From contig NZ_QXEV01000013.1 in the NCBI RefSeq assembly GCF_003550015.1, positions 1-51,414 on the forward strand: a DNA stretch of 51,414 nt, in the 5' to 3' direction. How positions within the stretch are numbered: position 1 is the stretch's first letter; each line of letters opens with the position of its first letter. Below, piece after piece: positions 43,945 through 51,341 of this stretch. The notes below the pieces were generated by a model. That model was not told where the DNA came from, did not search any database, and worked only from the letters and a program-made list of their open reading frames with translations. The translations under genes and the position numbers were made by a program. Source of the DNA: Anaeroplasma bactoclasticum. Its GTDB lineage: Bacteria; Bacillota_I; Bacilli_A; Acholeplasmatales; Anaeroplasmataceae.

Positions 43945-44062
43945 ATATAGAAAGGATGGAAAAAGCTATGGAATACTAACATGTAGTATCAATAGTTTCT
44001 TCTTTTGGTTAAGGCATAAGCCTTATAGGATTTGAGATGACCCTAGAGCAGCTAGGCCACCT
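43915..44062 (-). ncRNA. Candidate structured RNA (small RNA or attenuated leader)
   Basis: No ORF covers this stretch, yet it has a promoter, several hairpins and a strong terminator. On the minus strand the 5' end CTAGGTGGCCTAG folds on itself or as CCTAG / CTAGG. AAGGC-TTAT-GCCTT forms a second hairpin, and ATACTA / TAGTAT with an outer CTAT / ATAG forms a third. The 5' CTAGG segments are also complementary to the terminator arm CCTAGG, so an antiterminator is possible. I do not recognise it as 6S, SRP, tmRNA, RNase P or a known riboswitch. The next gene on this strand is the Cof-type HAD. Confidence 0.55.
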
Positions 44063-44068
44063 AGAATT

Positions 44069-44097
44069 AATATACGCTTTATATAAACACATTTCAA
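44069..44097 (-). promoter_or_regulatory. Promoter of the structured RNA, with overlapping dyad
   Basis: TTGAAA, 17 bp, TATATT on the minus strand. The -35 is inside the perfect inverted repeat TTTCAAT-ATG-ATTGAAA (44092-44108), a possible operator. Confidence 0.6.
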
Positions 44098-44330
44098 TAT
44101 GATTGAAACACTTTTTCAAATTCGAATTTTTTTATTAAAAAACACTATTATTTTAGACATATGTTCGAAAATTTAATATAAAATAGACACTTAACAACTA
44201 AATATAACTATTTAATATTAATAGAATTAATAGATAATAACTAAATTACTGTTTGACAAATTATGGAATACATATACATGTTCATAAAATTTGTTACATA
44301 TTGAGAGATACCTAACTATCAATCAGAAAT

Positions 44331-44352
44331 ATTTTCGTAAATTTACGAAAAT
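44331..44352. repeat. Perfect 22-bp palindrome downstream of hipA
   Basis: The sequence 44331-44352 (core TTTTCGTAAATTTACGAAAA) equals its own reverse complement. It lies 29 bp after the hipA stop and may be a terminator-like hairpin or a protein site. The AT-rich stretch 44109-44330 shows nothing else I can name. Confidence 0.6.
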
Positions 44353-44380
44353 GTATGATAAAACTAATGTTTTCAAAATT

Positions 44381-45685
44381 CTATTTTGTAGATTTATTTT
44401 CATTTAGTAATACAAAGTTATTTTCTATTTCTTCAATGATATCCTTCGGTAAAAATGCTTCATAAGCATACTTTTCAAACTGTTTTACTGCACTTCTTAC
44501 CTCTTCAATTATTCTTTTTATTTTTAGCTCACTAATATTCATATTTTTACCTGCAGAAATAATATCCTCTAAAGTGATATTAGAGCTTTTACCATTAACT
44601 AACATTTGATGCTCATTTGTCCATTTGCCTAAAGGATCATACATATAGGTAATATCATATGCAGGAGAAAGTGTCCATTTTCCATTTTTATTCATTAAAA
44701 ATGAAATATTTTTAACGTGATCATCCTGATTTCTTGCCATTACATTAAACACCATTCTCCTAAAAAACTGTTCAATGTCTTGGGCGCCAATATTCATTTT
44801 CTTCATAACTTGAACAGTTTGTTCATATCCAAATATTCTTGTTTTATCAAATGGTAAATGATTAATTGCGCAAAGAGATTGCATATGGATTTTTTTCATA
44901 CTTCCGTTTTCATCGATATATCTATCAAATCTTTTTGTCATGAAATGATACTTATTATCTCGAATTAATAGTTCTGAATTAGACATATTAATTCCAGCAT
45001 TTATAGCCATTAAATAGTATGCATATTCTATTCTAGTTGAATAAATAGAATCTATTCTATCCTTATCCTTATTCTTAGTAATTCCATCAAACTTTATAAT
45101 ATAATAATCGTACCCGGTTCCAGCATCTATTTGACCAGATTTAAATTTATCTATACTCCTATTATATGCAACAATCGCCTTTGCTCTTGCGCCACCTGCA
45201 GATGTTCCAACCTTTATTAAATTTCTTAAATCCAATTCTTTTGTTCCAAGATGGTTTTTAGAATTTAATACTTCATTACACAAATCAACAATTTTATCTA
45301 GATATATATTTGTACTTGTTTCTTTACTTATATAGGATGGATAATATTCAAGTGCCCCTAATCCTCTTTGTCCAATATATAATAATCTTTCAACAGGTCC
45401 AAAATCATCAATTGTTTTACCTTGGGTAGCTAACCAATCCGCTAAGATGGATGTTCCAAATTTATCAGGAAGGGAATCTGCTAGCATACCTGGCAAGCCC
45501 AAAAAAGTTTTATATGATAAATCTCTAAAAATATATTCATTTTCAGATAATGGCATGAATATAGGTGATATTTGAATATTGGATTTTAAAAATTTTTCAT
45601 CATAAATAAATTTACAATATCCATCATCTAGCTCTATTACTTCACCTATTTTTGTATTCCACATTTTAACAATTGCTTTTATCAT
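44381..45685 (-). CDS. hipA: HipA-family serine/threonine kinase toxin
   Basis: 434 residues, normal HipA length. The N-terminal couple_hipA domain ends in PVERLLYIGQRGLGALEYYP. The phosphate loop VGTSAGGARAKA lies near 159-170 (equivalent to the Ser150 loop of E. coli HipA). KRFDR starts the C-lobe, and the catalytic Asp321 and Asn326 in RNQDDHVKNISF and metal-binding Asp344 in SPAYDITY are intact. HipA kinases phosphorylate aminoacyl-tRNA synthetases and cause growth arrest. The start overlaps hipB by 4 bases. Confidence 0.95.
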   Translation of the reverse strand: MIKAIVKMWNTKIGEVIELDDGYCKFIYDEKFLKSNIQISPIFMPLSENEYIFRDLSYKTFLGLPGMLADSLPDKFGTSILADWLATQGKTIDDFGPVERLLYIGQRGLGALEYYPSYISKETSTNIYLDKIVDLCNEVLNSKNHLGTKELDLRNLIKVGTSAGGARAKAIVAYNRSIDKFKSGQIDAGTGYDYYIIKFDGITKNKDKDRIDSIYSTRIEYAYYLMAINAGINMSNSELLIRDNKYHFMTKRFDRYIDENGSMKKIHMQSLCAINHLPFDKTRIFGYEQTVQVMKKMNIGAQDIEQFFRRMVFNVMARNQDDHVKNISFLMNKNGKWTLSPAYDITYMYDPLGKWTNEHQMLVNGKSSNITLEDIISAGKNMNISELKIKRIIEEVRSAVKQFEKYAYEAFLPKDIIEEIENNFVLLNENKSTK

Positions 45686-46008
45686 TTATCTTCCCCCCAT
45701 ACCCATTCAGATTCTTTATTTGATTTTTTATACCTTTTTCGCTCAATAGGCTCACGAAGAATTATATTTTCCTTTTCAGGAATTAATACATTAAGATTCG
45801 TAATTAGATTTAGTCCATCCAAAATTCTTATTATATTAGAAAAACTACTATCAGAGCCATTTTCAATATTACTAATTGTCCTTAATGAAACTCCTACCTT
45901 TTTTGCAAATTCATTTTGTGTAATGGAAAGTCCTATTCTATATTCTCTTATTCTTTTTCCGATTTCTTGTAAAACTAGATCCATATTATATAAACCATCT
46001 ATTCTCAT
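45682..46008 (-). CDS. hipB: HipB-family XRE antitoxin
   Basis: 108 residues from the ATG at 46008 (AAGGTG spaced 6 bases; a GTG 9 bases upstream is less likely). The helix-turn-helix is IGLSITQNEFAKKVGVSLRTISNIENG (about 26-52). The C-terminal part is Lys/Arg/Glu-rich and ends EWVWGED, with aromatic residues that may contact HipA. It neutralises HipA and represses the operon through the repeats upstream. Confidence 0.92.
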   Translation of the reverse strand: MRIDGLYNMDLVLQEIGKRIREYRIGLSITQNEFAKKVGVSLRTISNIENGSDSSFSNIIRILDGLNLITNLNVLIPEKENIILREPIERKRYKKSNKESEWVWGEDK

Positions 46009-46044
46009 AGCTATCACCTTCGTATATATTTTACATCATTTTAA

Positions 46045-46107
46045 TATAATATGCAATATCTTGCTTATAATGTAAATACTATAACTATAATATGCAATAT
46101 TTTACAT
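46045..46107 (-). promoter_or_regulatory. hipBA operator repeats
   Basis: TATAATATGCAATAT occurs at 46045-46059 and 46086-46100, with similarity extending 7 bases further (TTgCtT / TTaCaT). The spacing is 41 bp, four helical turns. Each copy includes an AATAT-3-ATATT dyad and a TATAAT-like element. They are likely HipB sites over the promoter. Confidence 0.7.
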
Positions 46108-46125
46108 TTTATATGGAAAATACGG

Positions 46126-46155
46126 GATAAAATAAAAAGGCGATGGAATCGCCTT
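46126..46155 (-). terminator. Terminator of the paralogous lipoprotein pair
   Basis: Stem AAGGCGAT / ATCGCCTT, loop TCC, then TTTATTTTATC on the minus strand. Confidence 0.88.
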
Positions 46156-46171
46156 AGTATTTGAATATAGC

Positions 46172-47203
46172 TTATTCAACTGTAAAATATTTATCATATA
46201 TATTATTAGGATCATTTACCTCTGAATCAGCAAATAAAGCTTCATGGTTTGAATAGAATGGAAGAGGCTCATCATAAGAAAATTCTTGTTCTACTTCATA
46301 TTCTGTATATCCATCTAAGTACATAGAATCATCTAAAATGCTATCTTTAGATAAATATAATTCATAGAATTGTTCACGCTTTTGTGATTTTGATTCACTA
46401 ATCAAATAATATGCAGCAAATAATGGCTTTTTAACTCGAATACTCTTATACTGATATTTTGAACTTCCAGAATTAACTATATCATATATATAATTATCTT
46501 TAACATAGACCTCACATGAACTATTTAGGTAGTTATTAACCCGATAGCCATCTTTTACTAAGCTAGTAAAAGAAGATAGGTTTTCTTTTGAATCTAGATA
46601 TGCATTAGATTCCTGTGGATTAACCTTTGTATAAAGCTTTGCAGAACCTGATACACATTTATTTGCTAAAGCATAACTAGACCAATCACCGGCATCTATA
46701 TTAGAATTATGTACAATTAATCTATCTAGCTTAAAATCAGTTTTTACTATATAGTAGTTATCCTTCAAAACAAATTTTGTTTCTATTTCATTAACAAAAT
46801 TTAATGGTTTTCCATTATCATCATTATATTTAATAACTGCTTTTTCATAATGCCAACCAATATTAGAATTATAATCATAAACAGTTTTAGAATATACATA
46901 ATATTCCCCATTATTTGTATCTGAAGTAAATACATTATTATACTGTGATAACATAACTAAAGAATTATAATTTTCTTTATAATCCTTTAATTCTTCATCA
47001 GATGTTGCTTGATCTACACAAATATTATCAAAGTATTCCTGTTTTTCTTCAGCCTTCAATAGTTTTGCATCAGAATCTGCTTCTGGTGCTGTAATAGTAA
47101 AATCCTTATTTGTATTTAAATTTGATTTTGCATCACCACAGGATGCAAGTGCAATTGTAGCAACTGAAGCTACACTTAAAGTTAATAATAATTTCTTTTT
47201 CAT
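46172..47203 (-). CDS. Lipoprotein, paralogue of the neighbouring gene product
   Basis: 343 residues. MKKKLLLTLSVASVATIALA then SC gives a lipobox with Cys22. The body is rich in Tyr, Asn and Asp, with no recognised domain. It shares its layout with the next gene's product: NNDAKLLxxEEK near 45-55, DYxxNYxSxVMx, the YWYYEK/GWHYEK strand and LVLKDNxYIxKT. Probably a product of tandem duplication. It is 25 bases downstream of the paralogue, so co-transcribed. Surface location follows from the lipobox; function unknown. Confidence 0.75.
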   Translation of the reverse strand: MKKKLLLTLSVASVATIALASCGDAKSNLNTNKDFTITAPEADSDAKLLKAEEKQEYFDNICVDQATSDEELKDYKENYNSLVMLSQYNNVFTSDTNNGEYYVYSKTVYDYNSNIGWHYEKAVIKYNDDNGKPLNFVNEIETKFVLKDNYYIVKTDFKLDRLIVHNSNIDAGDWSSYALANKCVSGSAKLYTKVNPQESNAYLDSKENLSSFTSLVKDGYRVNNYLNSSCEVYVKDNYIYDIVNSGSSKYQYKSIRVKKPLFAAYYLISESKSQKREQFYELYLSKDSILDDSMYLDGYTEYEVEQEFSYDEPLPFYSNHEALFADSEVNDPNNIYDKYFTVE

Positions 47204-47228
47204 TTTTCTCTCTCCTCATATTTTTAAA

Positions 47229-48263
47229 TTATTCTACTTTTGTAACTGTAAAATTAGATTCATATACTTCCCTTGGAATAGAATTTACAACACCACTTGA
47301 AATAAAAGCTGTTGAGCTAGTTGCTGTATTTAGAAATGGTAGCATTTTTTGTTTATAATACTCAGTATAATCATATGCATATTCTTTGATATCAGATAGA
47401 TTTAATGAATCATCTAATAGATTATCCTTCACTAAATAATATTCACTAAAATACTCATTTGTATTCTTATCGTATTCCTTTGTATCATAATTATAATCAC
47501 TGTTTTCATATTTAGTATAATCATATATATATTCATTATCAGTAATTAGAATGTCCATATTGGAATTTCCATTTGAAATACAATAAGTATAATTATTTAA
47601 GGTATATACATCTGCACTTTCATAGTTTATAAATCTATTTCCTTCGGAATAATAATAAAAGCTTTGATTTAAATTCGTTACTTTAGCAAGTAGAATATCT
47701 TCAGTGAAGCTTTTAGAAAGGGTAGTATAAAATTCCGCCTTACCATTTACCTTATAGGTATTTTCCTTTGTATAACCAAAATCATCTTCTTTACATTCCC
47801 AGTATCTATAATTGTTTAAATTAAGACATGTTTTTGCAATATATTTATTATCCTTTAAAACAAGCTTTGTTTCAATTTCACTAATGTTCTTCTCTTCATT
47901 TACTGTTTTAATTTCTTTCTCATAATACCAATAAGTATTATTCTTATAATCTAAAATGAATTTACTCAAGTACTCTAAAGACTCTTCTTTAGTAGTAAAA
48001 CGTCTCTTACCAACCATTACAATAGAAGAATAATTATCCATATAATCTTTTACTTTATTTGAATCTACTGTATAGGATTTATAATTTTCATAAATTTGTG
48101 CTTTTTCTTCTTCTGTTAATAATTTCGCATTAGAATCCCAAGTATCTCTTAACGGCAAATCAAAATCCATAGATGTACTTAAAATACTATCTTGACTAGA
48201 GCAAGATGCTAAAGCGATACCTGTTACTACAATACCAAATAAACCAATAAATTTCTTTTTCAT
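47229..48263 (-). CDS. Lipoprotein, first of a paralogous pair
   Basis: 344 residues. MKKKFIGLFGIVVTGIALAS then C21 is the lipid-anchoring site. The sequence is Tyr/Asn/Asp-rich with strands KNNTYWYYEKEIK and LVLKDNKYIAKTCLN matching the downstream paralogue. No known domain. AAGAGGGAG precedes the start. A TTGACA promoter lies 36 bp upstream. Confidence 0.75.
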   Translation of the reverse strand: MKKKFIGLFGIVVTGIALASCSSQDSILSTSMDFDLPLRDTWDSNAKLLTEEEKAQIYENYKSYTVDSNKVKDYMDNYSSIVMVGKRRFTTKEESLEYLSKFILDYKNNTYWYYEKEIKTVNEEKNISEIETKLVLKDNKYIAKTCLNLNNYRYWECKEDDFGYTKENTYKVNGKAEFYTTLSKSFTEDILLAKVTNLNQSFYYYSEGNRFINYESADVYTLNNYTYCISNGNSNMDILITDNEYIYDYTKYENSDYNYDTKEYDKNTNEYFSEYYLVKDNLLDDSLNLSDIKEYAYDYTEYYKQKMLPFLNTATSSTAFISSGVVNSIPREVYESNFTVTKVE

Positions 48264-48298
48264 AATATTCTCCCTCTTGCATTTTTAAATGCAAATTT

Positions 48299-48327
48299 AT
48301 AATAATACCTAAGTATTCAATTGTCAA
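48299..48327 (-). promoter_or_regulatory. Promoter of the lipoprotein pair
   Basis: Perfect TTGACA, 17 bp, TATTAT on the minus strand, followed by a small GCATTT / AATGC hairpin in the leader. Confidence 0.75.
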
Positions 48328-48398
48328 TTATTAATTTATATAAATAATAACAGAGTTCTCTTCCATAATTTAACACTCCTTAAAGCACGTTTTCTCAC

Positions 48399-48525
48399 TT
48401 GAACCTCTCATGATTAAAATCATAAGATTCTAACTTCTAATAACGCTAAAGAGACTTTAGCGGCATAGATATAATGCTGATAAAGTTGCCTAAATCCTGT
48501 CTAGAAGACACATTATATCTACCTA
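48399..48525 (-). ncRNA. Omega-RNA (reRNA) region and right end of the TnpB element
   Basis: Directly after the tnpB stop, the minus strand has an 11-bp long-range stem TAGATATAATG / CATTATATCTA (48511-48521 with 48466-48476) enclosing a GTCT-TCT-AGAC hairpin. It is followed by a perfect hairpin CGCTAAAG-TCT-CTTTAGCG (48444-48462) and a last hairpin CTTATGAT-TTTA-ATCATGAG (48407-48426). Then GAGGTTCAA ends near 48399. This layout, with stable hairpins just before the element end, is typical of TnpB guide RNAs. The guide would be the flanking DNA starting GTGAGAAAACGTGC. The end point is inferred. Confidence 0.75.
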
Positions 48526-48538
48526 ACATATTAGACTA

Positions 48539-49882
48539 TTAGTTAATAACATTTAATAATACTTTAAATGTATTATATGTTAATTTTGTTCCACTCAAAG
48601 CTAAAGAAGCTTTTGTCTCTAGCTTTGACCTTGAACTTTCATCCAAGGGTTTTAATGTCTCTCTTATATAATATCTTGCTGCGATATTATATGATGCACT
48701 TAAATCACAATTATATATCTTTCCGCTTACAAATTTGCATATAGAATAATTATCATTATCTCTTTCTACCTCTCCAGATCCATCATATGCATATCTGCTT
48801 GTCCCATTTGGATTAACTGTTGATACTCTTATTCCATTTCTATGTGCCATTTCATATGCTTTATTATATATTGCTATCTTTCTCCAACGATGTAATCTTG
48901 CTCTAAAAGATCTTTTTGCTCTTTTGAATTTATGTCTTAAATTCTCAAATACTATTACATCTACTCCATATGATAAGCATATTTTTATAATTTGATTTAC
49001 AGTATGATTAACTATATTTTCATTAATTGAATTTATTTTATTATTAATATGTAGATTCCTTAAATATTTATAATTGCCACTATTCCTTTGTATTTTTCTT
49101 TTCTTATTAAGTAAATGATTCATTAGGTCTTTGTTATTAGTATTAATAAAATGTCTTCCTAAAATAGTGCCTTCATAATTCATTATACTTATTGTGGCAT
49201 CATTATTTACACCTAAGTCTACTCCACATATTATTCTTTTATTTAATTCTTTATCTTGAAGCTTTACATCTTCAATTTCAAATGAGAATTTTATATATAT
49301 CTTTTTTCCTATAATCTTTATTTCAGGATTATATCTTTTTCCATTTATTTTATTTATATATTTTAAATCATTTTTCTTTAATTTAAATTCTTCATATTTC
49401 CAAGTATTATCTTCATATATCTTTAATGCTATTTTATTATCAGATATTACTTTATACATATTATCTTTATAAAATGATGGTAGCATATTACATTTAGATA
49501 AGCTTGGTTCTCTTTTTTTAAATTTCTTCCCATTTGATATTTTATTATATCTTTCTTTTTTATAATTATCTAAATTAGATTTATATGAAACAATATGTCC
49601 AATAGCTTTTGATTCTATATCTCTTAATAAATAACATGGAAGCTTATAATACATTGAATCAAAATCATATTTTGCAATATTATTCTTTGTGTTATGTATT
49701 AAATGTTCTAAATACATTCTTCTTTCTAAATTATTTAATTCTTTTATTTCATCATAATGCATGAGCACTACATCACATACATAATTTAATGCAGAATTAT
49801 ATAAAGATAATGTATTAGCTACTATATGTCTTAATTTATTTGTATTATTTATAACTTCAACATTGTAGCTAACAACTGCCAT
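48539..49882 (-). CDS. tnpB: TnpB-family RNA-guided nuclease (IS200/IS605 type)
   Basis: 447 residues from the ATG at 49882 (GGAGGG upstream; an ATG 12 bases earlier has no site). RuvC-I GVDLGVNND gives Asp222, RuvC-II VIVFENL gives Glu313 and RuvC-III YNCDLSASYNIA gives Asp393, so the nuclease triad is kept. The zinc ribbon normally between II and III is degenerate: the first CxxC is replaced by TSRYAYDGSG, and only two scattered Cys remain. This matches a TnpB lineage I recall from gut Clostridia. No tnpA is near, so the element moves in trans or is fixed. Confidence 0.9.
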   Translation of the reverse strand: MAVVSYNVEVINNTNKLRHIVANTLSLYNSALNYVCDVVLMHYDEIKELNNLERRMYLEHLIHNTKNNIAKYDFDSMYYKLPCYLLRDIESKAIGHIVSYKSNLDNYKKERYNKISNGKKFKKREPSLSKCNMLPSFYKDNMYKVISDNKIALKIYEDNTWKYEEFKLKKNDLKYINKINGKRYNPEIKIIGKKIYIKFSFEIEDVKLQDKELNKRIICGVDLGVNNDATISIMNYEGTILGRHFINTNNKDLMNHLLNKKRKIQRNSGNYKYLRNLHINNKINSINENIVNHTVNQIIKICLSYGVDVIVFENLRHKFKRAKRSFRARLHRWRKIAIYNKAYEMAHRNGIRVSTVNPNGTSRYAYDGSGEVERDNDNYSICKFVSGKIYNCDLSASYNIAARYYIRETLKPLDESSRSKLETKASLALSGTKLTYNTFKVLLNVIN

Positions 49883-49940
49883 AATACCCTCCATTTTTAG
49901 TGCGATTAAGCTTTAAAAACCATAATAATTCTCCACCACT

Positions 49941-49949
49941 ATTATACCA
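49941..49949 (-). promoter_or_regulatory. Extended -10 promoter of tnpB
   Basis: TGGTATAAT, about 60 bp upstream of the tnpB start. There is no good -35. Confidence 0.5.
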
Positions 49950-50034
49950 TATTATAGGCTAAATCCGGCTTGGGAAAAATAGGAAAATTTATGTAGTATT
50001 ATTTAACTTTTTTAGGTTCTTTTTCTCAAAACCA

Positions 50035-50093
50035 ATACAACGAATAAGAGCCTAACTCGTAAATTAATTAACGAGTGTGCGGCCCTATTGTAT
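50035..50093. repeat. Long imperfect stem-loop element
   Basis: ATACAA (50035) pairs with TTGTAT (50093 end), AATA-AGAGCC pairs imperfectly with GGCCCTATT, and ACTCGT pairs with ACGAGT around an AT-rich loop. The whole 59 bp folds as one arm on either strand. It lies between tnpB and the YhhN-like gene and could be the left end of the TnpB element or an unrelated palindromic unit. Confidence 0.55.
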
Positions 50094-50122
50094 CAAATAA
50101 TTTATCAATATATTCTTTCACC

Positions 50123-50168
50123 AACCGCAAGTTTGGATTAAAATAAACCGCAAGTTTGGATTAAAATG
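50123..50168. repeat. 23-bp tandem repeat, two copies
   Basis: AACCGCAAGTTTGGATTAAA followed by ATA, then the same 20 bases followed by ATG: 22 of 23 positions identical, adjacent with no spacer. Confidence 0.85.
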
Positions 50169-50204
50169 AATATAAGATGGCCAAATTAAATTTTTTTTAT
50201 TTTT

Positions 50205-50240
50205 AGACATAATAAAAAGCAACCCCTCCCTGGGTTGCTT
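50205..50240 (-). terminator. Terminator of the YhhN-like gene
   Basis: Stem AAGCAACCC / GGGTTGCTT then TTTATTATG on the minus strand. Confidence 0.88.
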
Positions 50241-50247
50241 AAATATA

Positions 50248-50970
50248 TTAATTACTATTTATATTCTTTTTATTATGTATAAAGCATAATAACATAAAAT
50301 TTGCCATCATGTAGGTTGGCCAAATAATAAATGATGATATATCATTAATTACTTTAGGCTCTTTTATAGTACTTCTTATTCCAATGAATGTATCTGAGAT
50401 AAATGCTAGTGTTACTGCTAGTGATAAGAATAGATTAGATATATTTTTATCTTTACTATATCTAATCCAAGAAATAACCATATTTACTATTAATACTTCT
50501 GCTAAAGTTATAGTTATAAAGGATTGGAATGTAAATTTATTTAATATGAATAATAAAATAGTTCCTACTGCAAATAATACTACTCTTATAATTATTTCTA
50601 TATAATGCTTATATAAAAATATCATTATTAAAGAATAAGCTATTAAAAATGTAATAATACCACCTAAGGATATTTTTAATATAGAAAAGAATATATCTGC
50701 AATAATAATAGTAAAAAAATAGATAATAATAAGTCCATTTTTGGCTATTATTTTATTTTTATTATTTCTTATATAGAAATATAATCCAAAGATGAAATAT
50801 AAAACTACAGAGGATATTTTAAGTGTTGTGAATGTTATTTCTATAGGATCATTATATGATCTATCTACATATAGACCATCTTTAATTCTTAAGGATATTA
50901 AAAGAATTATACCAAGCATTAATAATGCTTCTATTATGAATGCAATATATAATATATGCCTATTTTTCAT
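50248..50970 (-). CDS. Multi-spanning membrane protein, YhhN-like
   Basis: 240 residues with about eight hydrophobic helices. The C-terminal half reads LAVTLAFISDTFIGIRSTI and then FIIWPTYMMANFMLLCF, matching the YhhN pattern of an (S/G)D motif in helix 7 and a Y-x2-A-x2-L motif in the last helix. An earlier IIADIFFSI fits the second conserved Asp. YhhN proteins include lysoplasmalogenases; the similarity here is moderate. The ATG overlaps the stop of the upstream reading frame as ATGA, so the two were translated together. Confidence 0.55.
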   Translation of the reverse strand: MKNRHILYIAFIIEALLMLGIILLISLRIKDGLYVDRSYNDPIEITFTTLKISSVVLYFIFGLYFYIRNNKNKIIAKNGLIIIYFFTIIIADIFFSILKISLGGIITFLIAYSLIMIFLYKHYIEIIIRVVLFAVGTILLFILNKFTFQSFITITLAEVLIVNMVISWIRYSKDKNISNLFLSLAVTLAFISDTFIGIRSTIKEPKVINDISSFIIWPTYMMANFMLLCFIHNKKNINSN

Positions 50971-51215
50971 TTTTTAATAACCTCTAAGAATTCCTTATGG
51001 CTATTTAGTGGTATTGCAGTAAAATTAAAATTCTTGCACCAGGAAGGATAGTTTTCTTCCATAATGGCTTTAGCTTCTTCCATTGAATTTAATTCTCCTG
51101 TAAACCAAATGAGCTTCATATGCTCCTTATCCTCTTTTACACTATCCTTTTGTCTTACAGCTAGTAATGCTTTATATTCTTTATTACTTTGTGTTTCCCC
51201 ATTTTTTAATAAAGG
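50967..51215 (-). pseudogene. 5'-truncated gene coupled to the YhhN-like gene
   Basis: An open frame without a good start covers about 83 codons (LLKNGETQSNKEYKALLAVR, ... MKLIWFTGELNSMEEAKAIM, ... AIPLNSHKEFLEVIKK) and ends in an ATGA overlap with the next gene. The only ATG (51119) would give 50 residues and has AAGGAG just 3 bases away. The coding-like sequence upstream of it suggests loss of the true 5' end, perhaps through insertion of the element that starts near 51220. No family is recognised. Confidence 0.5.
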
Positions 51216-51224
51216 GTAAAAATG

Positions 51225-51254
51225 ATAAAAAAATATCCAGGTAGAAATACCTGG
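51225..51254 (-). terminator. Hairpin with minus-strand T-run
   Basis: Stem CCAGGTA / TACCTGG, then ATATTTTTTTAT on the minus strand. It lies just before the truncated frame and insulates it from upstream transcription. Confidence 0.6.
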
Positions 51255-51272
51255 GTTTTGTGTCTTATATAA

Positions 51273-51301
51273 GTGAAAAAAGACCTCAAAAATGGTATAA
51301 T
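51273..51301 (+). promoter_or_regulatory. Promoter of the gene at the window end
   Basis: GTGAAA, 17 bp, TATAAT with an extended TGG before the -10. Confidence 0.6.
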
Positions 51302-51341
51302 TAAATTGGCAAAAATAACTAAATACCAGAGGACTTTTTCC

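Noticed and set aside
48331-48366. ORF MEENSVIIYIN with an AAGGAGTG ribosome site after the TnpB right end
   Set aside because: Eleven codons only. It may be the remains of a disrupted gene, but there is not enough to call one.
49902-49921. Leader peptide MVFKA upstream of tnpB
   Set aside because: A Shine-Dalgarno-like GGTGGAG precedes it, but five codons and no terminator give no support for attenuation.
50123-50168. CRISPR array
   Set aside because: Only two adjacent copies with no spacer and no cas genes; it is a simple tandem duplication.
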